From Eggerthellaceae bacterium (lineage in GTDB: Bacteria; Actinomycetota; Coriobacteriia; Coriobacteriales; Eggerthellaceae): a stretch of 21,655 bases of DNA. The number at the start of each line of letters is the position of its first letter. Within the stretch, counting starts at the first letter, position 1. The position numbers were made by a program, and so were the translations under genes. The notes beneath the pieces were generated by a model. It ran no database searches, was not told the origin of the DNA, and saw nothing but the letters and a program-made list of their open reading frames with translations. The stretch is from NCBI GenBank assembly GCA_900754495.1, contig CAAEDC010000205.1, positions 1-21,655 of the forward strand, given 5' to 3'. Below are positions 8,308 to 16,900 of the stretch, piece by piece.

Positions 8308-8792
8308 TTACTGCCCCACGGCCTCCATGTACTCGTCCCACACGTAGCCGATGCGGCCGTCTTCCATCTCGAAGCGCAGCCAGTCGTTCTCATCGGCGGA
8401 GACCTTGACCTTGTCGCCCGTGGTCAGCGTGCCGATGACGTTGGCGTTGATGTCGGCTGCCTCGCGGATGTTCAGCGCGGAGACGTTGCATGCCATCGTC
8501 TGGGGGAACTCGGGCTTCAGGTAGTCGTCGTAGGCGTAGACGGCGCGGCCCTCGCACTCGCAGCGGTACCAGTCGGTGTTCAGGACGTTGCCGGTCACGC
8601 GGATCTCGGTGCCCGCCGGAACGCTGGGCATCACGCCGCTGTCGGTGGAGGGAGCCTCGCGCAGGTTCAGAGCGCTGCTCTCAAGCACGTCCACCGTCAT
8701 CAGCATGTCGAGGCTGCGGATGTTGGCGCCGGCATGGCAGTAGCCAGAAGCGTCGCAGTCAGGACGCCGGTTGCGATTCTTGCTCGTTTCAT
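8308..8792 (-). pseudogene. Secreted SH3-repeat protein, signal peptide out of frame with the body
   Basis: A good AAGGAG site precedes an ATG at 8792, which opens a clear signal peptide (MKRARIATGVLTATLLATAM, then PAPTSAA). That frame stops with TGA at 8702-8700 after 30 codons. The body is in the -1 frame and runs to 8308. It has two bacterial SH3 domains with the family hallmarks ALNLREAPS / ALNIREAAD, each followed by a G-D/E-x-V-V-like core and a WYRC or WLRF strand. Such domains usually bind cell-wall peptides. The body could start at ATG 8700-8698, which overlaps the TGA as TGATG, but that product of 130 residues would have no signal peptide. No slippery heptamer is visible. A one-base deletion, a sequencing error, or stop-restart coupling are the options; I favour the deletion. 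Confidence 0.7.
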
Positions 8793-8859
8793 CTGGTTTC
8801 TCCTTGCCTGATCGCCCGGCACCGTCGGCGGACCGGGCTGGCGAAAAAATGCATCGGCA

Positions 8860-8888
8860 ATGGTAGCATGCCCTCCTTTCGCGCAAGC
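8860..8888 (-). promoter_or_regulatory. Possible promoter of the SH3-repeat gene
   Basis: On the minus strand TGCTACCAT gives an extended -10 (TACCAT at 8865-8860). A CTTGCG -35-like box lies about 17 bp upstream. The match is moderate. Confidence 0.35.
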
Positions 8889-8963
8889 CCTGGCGGCTGT
8901 GAGTCCACCGGGGATTGAATGACGGGTCGCGCCGTGCAGCCCAGGCTCGACGCCGTGCCGACC

Positions 8964-8992
8964 CTGCCGCATGGCGCGAGACCTCCTATAAT
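8964..8992 (+). promoter_or_regulatory. Promoter of the aldo/keto reductase gene
   Basis: A consensus TATAAT stands at 8987-8992, 38 bp before the chosen start. The -35 region at 17-bp spacing (CTGCCG, 8964-8969) is poor, so an activator may be needed. Confidence 0.5.
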
Positions 8993-9029
8993 GGAACCCA
9001 TCATCGCCTCGATCGGAAAGGGGACCGCC

Positions 9030-10211
9030 ATGGCTTTCGACGTTTCCAAGATCAACATCCCTCTCGGATTCGGCTGCATGCGCTTCGACGGACGCGCCGA
9101 CGACACCGTCGATATCGCGCAGGTGAGCGAGATGATCGATTGCTACATGGAGGCGGGCGGCAACTACTTCGACACCGCCTGGGCCTACCCCAACTCCGAG
9201 AAGACCCTGCGCAAGGCGCTGGTCGAGCGCCATCCGCGCGATTCGTACCTGATCGCGTCCAAGTGCGTGGCGTGGAGCAACTGCACCTGCAAGGAGGACC
9301 TGGAAGCGCAGCTGCAGGAGACGCTCGCCACGCTGGGCATCGACTATCTGGACGTGTACCTCATGCACAACCTGGGAGGCACCCGCACCGCATCGTTCGA
9401 GAAGTTCGACGCATGGGAGTTCGTGAAGAGCGTGAAGGAGCGCGGGCTCGCCAAGCACATCGGCTTTTCGGCGCACTGCACGCCCGAAGAGCTGGAAGGC
9501 TTCATCGCCGCGTACCCCGAAGCCGAGATCATCCAGCTGCAGGCCAACTACAGCGACTGGGACAGCCCCGACTTCCGCGAGCGCGAGTGCGTGGAGCTGG
9601 CGCACGCGCACGGCTTCCCCGTCATCGCCATGGAGCCGGTGAAGGGCGGCATCCTGGCCGACCCGCCGCAGGCGGTGAAGGACATCCTGGACGAGGCGAT
9701 GCCCAACGACTCATATGCCACCGCCGCGCTGCGCTTCACGGCCAGCCAGCCCGGCATCGTCGTGACGCTTTCAGGCATGAGCACGCTCGAGCAAGTGCAG
9801 GACAACTGCCGCGCGTTCAGGGATTTCAAGCCGCTTGACGACGGGGAGCTTGCCGCCATCGACCGCGCCCGTGCCGCGCTGAAGGAAGGCGGCGCCGTGC
9901 AGTGCACCAGCTGCGACTACTGCGCCAAGGTGTGCCCGCTAAACATCGGCATCTCGCAGTCGCTCGCCGTGCTGAACCATTTCATCAACTACGGCGATGC
10001 CGCGTCCGCCGGCTACCAGATGGGCTTCGTGGTGCGGTTCAACGCGGGCAAGAGCATGATCACCGAGTGCATCCGCTGCGGCGCGTGCGAGGACGCCTGC
10101 CCGCAGAACCTGCCCATCCTGGAGTACTTCGACCGCATCAACGACGAGATCTTCTCGGTGGAGCCCGAGCAGCCGGCGCTCATGCGCGGCAGCACCGTCG
10201 GGAAGCGCTAG
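9030..10211 (+). CDS. Aldo/keto reductase with C-terminal 2x[4Fe-4S] domain
   Basis: This 393-residue protein is an aldo/keto reductase barrel (about 8-285) fused to a ferredoxin-like tail. The catalytic tetrad is visible: D48 and Y53 in YFDTAWAYPN, K78 in IASKC, and H113 in LMHNLGG. Two cluster motifs follow: C292-x2-C295-x2-C298-x3-C302-P and C347-x2-C350-x2-C353-x3-C357-P. Such fusions are common in anaerobes and should pass electrons between the iron-sulfur clusters and a carbonyl or similar substrate in the cytoplasm. The physiological substrate is unknown. The ATG at 9030 has a GGAAAGGGGA site; upstream in-frame starts would read through the TATAAT. The gene stands alone and converges on cstA. 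Confidence 0.9.
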   Translation: MAFDVSKINIPLGFGCMRFDGRADDTVDIAQVSEMIDCYMEAGGNYFDTAWAYPNSEKTLRKALVERHPRDSYLIASKCVAWSNCTCKEDLEAQLQETLATLGIDYLDVYLMHNLGGTRTASFEKFDAWEFVKSVKERGLAKHIGFSAHCTPEELEGFIAAYPEAEIIQLQANYSDWDSPDFRERECVELAHAHGFPVIAMEPVKGGILADPPQAVKDILDEAMPNDSYATAALRFTASQPGIVVTLSGMSTLEQVQDNCRAFRDFKPLDDGELAAIDRARAALKEGGAVQCTSCDYCAKVCPLNIGISQSLAVLNHFINYGDAASAGYQMGFVVRFNAGKSMITECIRCGACEDACPQNLPILEYFDRINDEIFSVEPEQPALMRGSTVGKR

Positions 10212-10228
10212 CAGGCAAACCGAACGGG

Positions 10229-10304
10229 CGCATCGCGCTAAATCGAACGTTCGCGTCATAACGCATCCTGAAGATGACGCGTTTAATCGATTTAGCGCGA
10301 TGCG
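10229..10304. repeat. 76-bp composite palindrome with TCGCGCTAAATCG arms
   Basis: Perfect 17-bp outer arms (10229-10245 and 10288-10304) enclose a second perfect 8-bp pair, CGCGTCAT at 10252-10259 with ATGACGCG at 10274-10281. A 6-nt internal loop lies on each side. Both arms contain the 13-bp core TCGCGCTAAATCG. A T run at 10316-10320 follows, so it may also terminate the reductase transcript. It resembles REP/BIME elements. Confidence 0.7.
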
Positions 10305-10398
10305 TCTTGGCATCCTTTTTCAAATGCAACAGATGCACGCTATTCACCTGGGGTTTTCCAGCTCGGCAAACGAAGACCCCATTTCACCGTCGCAAAAA

Positions 10399-10466
10399 TC
10401 GCGCTAAATCGAGCTTCCCTGCCATCGAACGCCCCGAGAGCGGCAAGATCGCACGATTTAGCGCGA
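10399..10466. repeat. Second palindrome with the same TCGCGCTAAATCG core
   Basis: The core occurs at 10399-10411 and its exact complement at 10454-10466, enclosing 42 bp. With the preceding palindrome, this gives four identical 13-bp half-sites as two inverted pairs, all in the convergent gap between the reductase gene and cstA. The rest of this 273-bp gap holds no gene. Confidence 0.65.
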
Positions 10467-10484
10467 CGAATCACCTTTTCGGCA

Positions 10485-12356
10485 TCAGGCGTGCGAGTGA
10501 GCCGCTTTCGACGCGGAGGTGCCGGCGGGAGCGGCAGCAGCGGAGGCAGCCTCACCCGCGTCGCCCTTGCCGAACTCCGCGCGGCCCATCTCGGTCCACT
10601 CGGGCTCCTCGTCGGGCAGCGAGCCGGCTTCCTTGGTGAAGAGCTCCTTGAGGCAGTTGTACGCCACGATCGCGCCGAGGATCATCAGCAGGATCGCGAA
10701 CACGAGCTGCAGGCCCGACGTGGCGATGACCGCCGCACCCGAGCTCGATAGCGCGTTGATGCAGCCGATCGTGCTCTGCACGAGCGACGCGAACGTGCAC
10801 ACGAGCAAAAACGCCACCGGCACGTACAGCATGAAGCCCTTGCGTCCCGTGCATTTGCAGAACACCGCTAGCGTGATCATCGTCATGCCGCCGAGCAGCT
10901 GGTTGGACGCGCCGAACAAAGGCCAGATGTTCAGGTAGCCGCCGAACGCAAGCGCCAAGCCCAACGCCAGAGTCAGCACCGTGGCAACCCACGTGTTCGA
11001 GAGGACCTTCGCCACGCCGGTGTTCTCGGCCGCGGCGTCTTCGGCAGCGTCGTTGCCCTTGGCGAAGAACTCCTGCACCGACAGACGGCCGATGCGCGCC
11101 ACCGCGTCAACCGAGGTGAGCGCCAGCGCCGACACGCACATCGTCATGAACACCGTGGCCAGCGTGCCATCGATGCCGAACGCCATCATGCCGCGCGCCA
11201 CGCCCTGCGAGAAGATCTGGAACGGCGTGCCCACTGCGGCGCCCAAGGCACCCGACGTGTTGAGCTGCGTGAACATGATTGCCGCAACCACGATGGCCAG
11301 CACACCGACGAACGACTCGAGGATCATCGCGCCGTAGCCCACCGGCACCATGTCCTGCTCCTTGGAGATCTGCTTGGACGAAGTGTTGGTGGACACCAGG
11401 CTGTGGAAGCCCGACAGCGCACCGCATGCAACCGACACGAACAGCAGCGGGAACACGTAGCTGCCGTTGGCGGCGAGCGCGGAGAAGTCGGCCACCATCG
11501 GCGCGGACATCGTGGCGTTTCCGCTCGCGCCCAGCACGAAGATGCCGATCACCGCGCAGACGATCATGACGATCATCATGATGCTGGTGAGGTAGTCGCG
11601 CGGCTGCTTGAGCGTCTGGATAGGCATGGCCGCCGCGAACAGCAGGTACACCAGGATCACCGCGAACCAGCCGAATTTGTCAAGGTAGATCGGGAACTGC
11701 ATGCCCACGGCGAACATCGCCACGAACAGCACGACGGCGAGCACAAGCTCCTTCCAGCCCGACAGGCCGAAGCGACGGTTGATCCAGCCGAACAGGATCG
11801 CGACGAACGTGAACAGAATCGAGATCGTGCCCGCCGTGCCGCCCGCGTACGACTTGGCGGCGTCGACCGCGCCCTGGGCGTCGAACGTGGCCTGGAAGGT
11901 GCCGGCCACCATATCGACGAACGCCGCGATGACGATGATCGTGAACAGCCAGCTGAACAGCAAAAACAGCTTGCGGCCCGTGCGGCCGATGTACTTCTCG
12001 ATCAGCTGGGCGAGCGATTTGCCGTTGTTCTTGACGCTGGCGTACAGCGCGCCGAAGTCGTGCACGGCGCCGAAGAAGATGCCGCCGACCAGCACCCACA
12101 GAAGCACCGGCAGCCAGCCGAACATGAGCGCGGTGATGGTGCCCGTCACCGGGCCCGCGCCGCAGATCGAGCTGAACTGGTGCGAGAACGCCGTGAAGCA
12201 CGACGCGGGCGAGAAGTTCTTGCCGTCCTTCATGCGCTTCGCCGGCGTCAGCGCCGCGCGATCGATGCCCCACATCTTGGCGAGCCAGCGCCCGTAGAGC
12301 AGGTAGCCGGCGGCGAGCACCACCGCAGCGACCACGACGACGATCATTCCGTTCAT
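10485..12356 (-). CDS. cstA: CstA-family peptide/pyruvate transporter
   Basis: This 623-residue polytopic membrane protein is a carbon starvation CstA-family member. The family-typical blocks SHQFSSICGAGPVTG (58-72) and GAVHDFGALYASVKNNG (96-112) are present. The protein has many hydrophobic helices and a hydrophilic tail ending in an Ala-rich, His-containing stretch. Known family members import peptides (CstA) or pyruvate (BtsT/CstA of E. coli); which applies here cannot be read from sequence. The start is supported by GGAAAGGAA four bases upstream. The gene is preceded by a 236-nt leader region carrying a small Leu/Ile/Val-rich reading frame, alternative hairpins and a terminator, so expression probably depends on read-through. 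The attenuator suggests amino acid control and would fit a peptide importer. Confidence 0.92.
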   Translation of the reverse strand: MNGMIVVVVAAVVLAAGYLLYGRWLAKMWGIDRAALTPAKRMKDGKNFSPASCFTAFSHQFSSICGAGPVTGTITALMFGWLPVLLWVLVGGIFFGAVHDFGALYASVKNNGKSLAQLIEKYIGRTGRKLFLLFSWLFTIIVIAAFVDMVAGTFQATFDAQGAVDAAKSYAGGTAGTISILFTFVAILFGWINRRFGLSGWKELVLAVVLFVAMFAVGMQFPIYLDKFGWFAVILVYLLFAAAMPIQTLKQPRDYLTSIMMIVMIVCAVIGIFVLGASGNATMSAPMVADFSALAANGSYVFPLLFVSVACGALSGFHSLVSTNTSSKQISKEQDMVPVGYGAMILESFVGVLAIVVAAIMFTQLNTSGALGAAVGTPFQIFSQGVARGMMAFGIDGTLATVFMTMCVSALALTSVDAVARIGRLSVQEFFAKGNDAAEDAAAENTGVAKVLSNTWVATVLTLALGLALAFGGYLNIWPLFGASNQLLGGMTMITLAVFCKCTGRKGFMLYVPVAFLLVCTFASLVQSTIGCINALSSSGAAVIATSGLQLVFAILLMILGAIVAYNCLKELFTKEAGSLPDEEPEWTEMGRAEFGKGDAGEAASAAAAPAGTSASKAAHSHA

Positions 12357-12467
12357 AGAGTTCCTTTCCGGGGGTTGCCTTCCCCTCCTATCGCGCGGAC
12401 GATGGCCGGCAACGCGCGTCGATGCCGGCTTGGACCAGGTGATTGACCAGGCGATTGCGTCGGAAAC

Positions 12468-12495
12468 AAAAAGAGGGCCGCGTTGCGCGACCCTC
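12468..12495 (-). terminator. Intrinsic terminator in the cstA leader
   Basis: On the minus strand GAGGGTCGCG (12495-12486) pairs with CGCGGCCCTC (12482-12473) over 10 bp with one G-U. A three-base loop closes the stem and five Ts follow (12472-12468). It sits 112 nt upstream of the cstA start, so it would cut the transcript before cstA unless bypassed. It could alternatively end a short independent RNA. Confidence 0.75.
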
Positions 12496-12500
12496 GATCA

Positions 12501-12547
12501 GGCCGCCCGCAGTCTCACGGGCGGACCTCATATGCATCCGACCCGTG
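12501..12547 (-). promoter_or_regulatory. Mutually exclusive leader hairpins upstream of cstA
   Basis: Three segments follow the leader peptide stop codon on the minus strand. Segment 1 (12547-12538, CACGGGTCGG) can pair with segment 2 (12524-12516, CCGCCCGTG), with one bulge. Segment 2, extended to 12527, can instead pair with segment 3 (12509-12501, CGGGCGGCC), also with one bulge. The choice precedes the terminator by 5 nt. This is attenuator-like, but I see no antiterminator that overlaps the terminator stem itself, so the switching logic is not resolved. Confidence 0.5.
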
Positions 12548-12592
12548 CTAGCTAATCACCAGAACCAGAATGTCCAGCAGACCGATAAGCAT
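12548..12592 (-). CDS. Putative leader peptide, Leu/Ile/Val-rich
   Basis: A 14-codon frame, MLIGLLDILVLVIS, ends in TAG. Ten of its 14 residues are Leu, Ile or Val, the composition of branched-chain amino acid attenuation peptides such as those of ilv operons. An AGAGG site lies ten bases before the ATG, slightly far. Hairpins and a terminator follow at once, then cstA. The frame stays open upstream to 12943, but that longer reading has no protein-like character. An alternative reading is a tiny hydrophobic membrane peptide. The 240 bp between this frame and the next gene hold nothing I can name, and no strong promoter was found there. Confidence 0.5.
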   Translation of the reverse strand: MLIGLLDILVLVIS

Positions 12593-12834
12593 ATGCGGGC
12601 AACCTCTACTTTCCCCTGCGGACGCGCTCGCGCCGCCCGCTCCTTCAGATCCGAGCCGCGGACGACGCCCGTCGCCGAACAGCTCGTACCGTAGATTAGG
12701 ATTGGTTTGTTTCGGGGATGTTACGCCTTCGCTACAAGAATGTTGCAAGGGAAGGGGTGTCCGAAGAGGGAACGCGGAGCGGGAATGGAAGGCGTGCTCG
12801 AACGCCCGATCCCGGGCTGTCGGGTCGCCTCGGG

Positions 12835-13620
12835 CTATTCCAGCACAAGCTCGCCGAAGCACTCCGGCATATGGAAGTTGGGCGTGTCGCTGTCGGTAGG
12901 ACTCCATGAGAGATAATGCTTGTTCGCCGTCAGGTTGCCGCATTTGTAGAAGTTGCCGCGCAGGACGGTTCCCGATTCCGCCGTGAAGTCAGGGTAAAGC
13001 TGGCGGATGAAGTCGAACGGGATCTTGTAGGTGATCTCCCAACCGCTCTCGGTGCGTGCGGACGACGCCTCGTACACATCGTCGGCGCGCACGAGCCGGG
13101 TGCGGTTCGCTTTCTCGGTGCCGATCTGGGCTCCCACCGCGCAATTCGGATTGAACTCGAAGTTCAGATAGCGCGCATCCTCCGGCACCGGCGAGAGGAA
13201 GAACTCCAGGCAGCTGTCCTCGTAAGTGTTGGCGAGGAGATCGTCTGCCGGGTATTCGGCGCGGATATCCGCCTCATCAGCCCACATGCGCACGTAGAAG
13301 GCCTCGTCGTCGTAGCACAACTGCGCATGTGCGGCGATGTCCACGGGATCGAGCCACTGCTGGTTGTCGATGTCGAGCACGGAGATCGCATCCCAGTCAG
13401 GTGCGCCGTCGACATGCGCAACGGAATAGCTGCGCAGGGCCTCGTCGCCCGCCGAGGCATCCGCCGTCGGAGCATCCTCTTCCTGCGGTTCCGCCTCAAC
13501 CGGCACGGGCTCCCCCGCCTCGATGGTTTCAACGGTCTCGATCTTCGCCGTCTGGGCGCACCCTGCAAGGCAAACCATCAACGCGATCGCACTGATCAGG
13601 CCGAACGTCCTCTTTTTCAT
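12835..13620 (-). CDS. Lipoprotein with carbohydrate-binding family 9-like domain
   Basis: This 261-residue protein starts at ATG 13620, behind AAGGAGG. A lipoprotein signal peptide ends in LAGC with C21 as the lipidated residue. An acidic, Pro/Glu/Ala-rich linker (22-65) follows. Residues about 65-260 have the look of the CBM9/DOMON-like beta-sandwich: a strand reading AQLCYDDEAFYVRMWADEAD, then EDSCLEFFLSPVPEDARYLNFEFNP, then ESGWEITYKIPFDFI, and a terminal HYLSWSPT...PNFHMPECFGELVL. These domains bind sugars or act as heme-type sensors in various secreted proteins; no ligand is evident. It is exposed outside the membrane. The gene appears monocistronic, upstream of and in the same direction as cstA, but separated by a leader with its own terminator. 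Confidence 0.8.
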   Translation of the reverse strand: MKKRTFGLISAIALMVCLAGCAQTAKIETVETIEAGEPVPVEAEPQEEDAPTADASAGDEALRSYSVAHVDGAPDWDAISVLDIDNQQWLDPVDIAAHAQLCYDDEAFYVRMWADEADIRAEYPADDLLANTYEDSCLEFFLSPVPEDARYLNFEFNPNCAVGAQIGTEKANRTRLVRADDVYEASSARTESGWEITYKIPFDFIRQLYPDFTAESGTVLRGNFYKCGNLTANKHYLSWSPTDSDTPNFHMPECFGELVLE

Positions 13621-13695
13621 GATGCCCCTCCTTGCGGCGAAATCTTCCTCGCAACGTCTACTTGCATGGTATCCCGATTCCGCCATCGGATGCCC

Positions 13696-13721
13696 CACCC
13701 GTTTTGGCCTACAAACGGGTG
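13696..13721. promoter_or_regulatory. Perfect 9-bp inverted repeat, candidate operator
   Basis: CACCCGTTT (13696-13704) and AAACGGGTG (13713-13721) flank an 8-bp spacer. It lies 76 bp upstream of the lipoprotein start. On the minus strand a TTGACT box (13729-13724) abuts it, though no good -10 follows at the usual distance. It suits a dimeric repressor site or a short leader hairpin. Confidence 0.45.
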
Positions 13722-13878
13722 AGAGTCAACGCGACCCTCAACGGTAAGATGAAGGTTGGCATATCGGTCCATCCATCGGACGCCTCGCCGCCTCCTCCGC
13801 GACAGCGGTCTTCGTCCTGCCGGTCAGGAAGCCCGCCGATGCGGAACCGGCGAAGCGCCGCGCATTCCGATCGCTAGC

Positions 13879-13924
13879 GTGCCATTAGATGTGTCCCTTT
13901 GGCACCCTTTGGCACCTTTGGCAC
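13879..13924 (-). repeat. 27-bp palindromic repeat, copy 1, with decaying tandem tail
   Basis: The 27-bp unit (13879-13905) has ends GTGCCA and TGGCAC around an internal TTAGATGTGTCCCTT. Its right end is iterated twice more as CTTTGGCAC, ending at 13924. It is identical to the units at 19448 and 20794 but in the opposite orientation. The remaining sequence from 13621 to 13946 has no gene. Confidence 0.85.
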
Positions 13925-13946
13925 GCCCCGTCGCTAGGAGGCCCTT

Positions 13947-16900
13947 ATGAGCACGAACGACCGCACCTCCGCATCCGCTCCCGTCTTCTCCCGCAGGGGC
14001 TTCCTCTCGCTGCTCGCCGCGACTGGAACCGTAGTCGCGTTCGGCAACGGCAGCGAACTGTTCGTTCGCGTGGCCCACGCCGATGAGGCAGGCGTGGGCG
14101 ACCCCTACACCCTCTACGTGGTGAAGCGCTGGGAAGTGCCCGTCTACCTGTTCGACGTGACGGATCCCGCCAACCTCAAGCCCGTGGCAGGAGCGACGGC
14201 GCACATCACCTCTCTCTACAACGGAAAAACCGCCGATGCCGTCACCGACGCCAACGGCATCGCCGTCCTGGACACGCGCGAGCTGTGCGAGCCCGACCCC
14301 GATCAGCAGCCGGGCGAGGTTCAGCAGAACTACTGCTTCTTCGGCAGCGTGGTCGTGCAGAAGGACGGCTACCGCACGTTCGAGACCGGCAAGATGCGCT
14401 TCATCGGCGCAGAGGAGCTGGCCGTGGCCACCGAGCCGACCGATGGCCATCCCTACGCGCGCATGGCGGCGTTCGACGACTGGGACATCCAGTACGCCGA
14501 TTCTGCCACGTTCCCCGCGACGCCGGCAAACCGCGACTCGCACGCGCTCGTCGTCAAAACCGAGGTCTCCGACGGCCGCCCGGTGCGCGTGACCGCCTAC
14601 CAAGAGGGCGGCGCCAGTTTCCAGGTGGACGCGACACCCGACGCATCCGGCCTTGCCGTCGCCATGCTGGAGGGGCGCTTCCTCTCCACCCACACCGACG
14701 ACGCGAGCCAGGCGTTCGCGCCGGACAAGCCTGTCTTCATCACCGTCGCCACCGACGCGGGCAATGGCGAGAGCTTCACGTTCGAGTCCAACCTCGTCGT
14801 CAAGCGGGGACACCTCGACGAGGCGTCGTTCGAGCCGGGGCAGCGATTCTCGCTCGACGAACTTGTGCCCAACGAGGCGTCCGACGCCGACTTGTCACCG
14901 GACAACGGCGACCTTTCCGTCACGCTCCCCGAAAGCATTCCCGTCATCGGCGGCGGCAGCATCAAGCTGCCCATCCCCTTCTTGCCCGTCACGATCGAGA
15001 CGGACCCGCTCAGCTACATCTTCATCGCGGCAAAGCTGTCCATGTCGCTTCACAAGGGCACCGACGGCCGGGGCGACAAGAACGTCTGGACGCGCGACAC
15101 GTACGAGAACTGCTCGAGCGAGGCGTTCAGGACGGCCCAAGACGCGCTCCAAAGCTATCTCAACAAGAACGCGGGCATCGCCGACACCAAGCGCTCCGCG
15201 CTCACCAAGGTGCCGGGAGGCTTTGGGTTCAGCCCCTCGTTGGAGGTGGGATTCGGCCTTTACCAGACGTGGGACGACCAGCTGCTCGTGTGGCGCGGCG
15301 ACGCAAAAGGCTACGTCGAGCTCACGCTGAACCTGTCCTACACCCTGCAGTTCTTCATCGCGTGGTTCCCTGTCTACGTGCTGTTCGAGTTCATCGTCGA
15401 CGCCTACCTCGCACTCGAAGCAGGCATGGAATTCGTCGACGCCGGGGAGAAGACAAAGCCGCAATTCTCAGGCGGCAGCGGGTTCACGTTCACGCCCAAG
15501 CTGGAGATCGCCGTGGGTGCGGGCGCGGGCATGTCGGGCGCGGCATCGATCGGCGTGCGCGGATCGGGCTTTTTGTCGTTCCCCATCAACGCGCTGTTCT
15601 CGCCGCGCGGCAAGCCGAACCCGCACATGAACCTCGACGGCGGCGTCGACGTGGCCATCTGCGTCCAGTTCATCGTCTACAAGGGATCGATCCCCCTGTA
15701 CGCCGGACGCTGGAACAACATCTGGACCAACTGGCCCGACGACAAGAAATCGCTTGAGGCGGGCGAAGCGTTCGCGTCCGCGCACAAGGCGTTCTTCGTC
15801 AACACCCCCGACGGCGGATACGGCTACTCGATGGCCGGCGACGACGCGCACCTGCTGCAGGGCGGCGACGGCGTCAACGCGTCGTTCGTCCCCGTCACGG
15901 ACAGAGAGCTTGCCGGCACCGCCGAGCTGCGCGCCGTCGCGCAGAACGACGGCAGCTACGCCTACGATGAGGCGCGCGCCGAGTCCGCCACGACCGGGCA
16001 GGCGTACGCCATCACGCCGCTCGCCCTGGGGGCAGAGGGCCTCAAGCCCACCGAGACCCTGGTCTACAAGCACGTGTTCAGCGACCCGCGCCAGAAGGTC
16101 TTCTCCGTCGACGGCGTCATCTGGATCGCGCGCATCGTGCCCGTCACCTACTCCGTGGGCACGCGCACGCGCTTGACCGTCGCGAAGATGGAGAACAGCG
16201 TCATGGGCAAACCGCAGGTGGTGGAGTTCGACTTCGCCGACTACAAGGACGCGAACGGGAACCCCGCGCCCTGCGCGCGCATCGACGCGTTCGACTGCGA
16301 CTTCGACGTGGTGGGGTGCGACGAGGGCTGCAGGGCGAACCGCTGGAAGGATGGCGGCGCATTCCGCGTGCTGCTCACCATGGTCACGCGCCCCGACGGG
16401 GACGCCTCGCCCCTCACGAGTGTCGCATCCCACTCGATCGCGGCGTTCCTGTCGGTCGGCGACGACCTTTCAATCAAGACGAAGCATTTGTTCTTCGATG
16501 ACTACAACCGCACCGATCAGGCGGCGATCCTGCTGTATCCGCGCATCGTGGGAGTTGGCAACAAAATCGACACCGTCGCGGCCTTCGCCCTTCACCGCAT
16601 AGCTGCACCGGGAAAGAACGTATTTGACTCTGGATACAAGGAGTACCCAGCAGACTGCCTTTTCAGCTCGGACGGCGCCATCAGATTCACGAAGAAGGGT
16701 TTCTCGGACGTTCCGGACAATTGCTTCTTCGACGCATCAGGAAAACAGATCGATGCAACCGGGGTTCTCACCGACGCCAAGCAGAGCGTCGAAATCGCAC
16801 TGCTCTTTCATGGCGCCGGCTCCCTGAATTACCTTATGTGCTACACCATGGCGACTTCGGATGACGAAAAGCAAGCCCCTCTTGTCAAGGCGGTCAGAGT

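Noticed and set aside
8698..8745. Programmed -1 frameshift in the SH3 gene
   Set aside because: A -1 shift would join the frames, but no slippery heptamer or obvious stimulatory structure was seen. A deletion or stop-restart is simpler.
8703..9611. Minus-strand frame over the aldo/keto reductase gene
   Set aside because: Only its last 30 codons (from 8792) are real, as the signal peptide of the SH3 gene. The rest is antisense to a gene with clear catalytic motifs.
11403..12446. Plus-strand frame of 347 codons over cstA
   Set aside because: Antisense to cstA, with His/Arg/Asp-rich composition and no recognisable domain.
12548..12943. 131-codon minus-strand frame containing the leader peptide
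   Set aside because: It overlaps the 3' end of the lipoprotein gene and has no ribosome site or protein-like character. Only the final 14 codons make sense in context.
13879..13924. CRISPR-like array in the short repeats
   Set aside because: The units are about 10 bp without spacers of constant length. They are palindrome-end iterations of the REP-type element.
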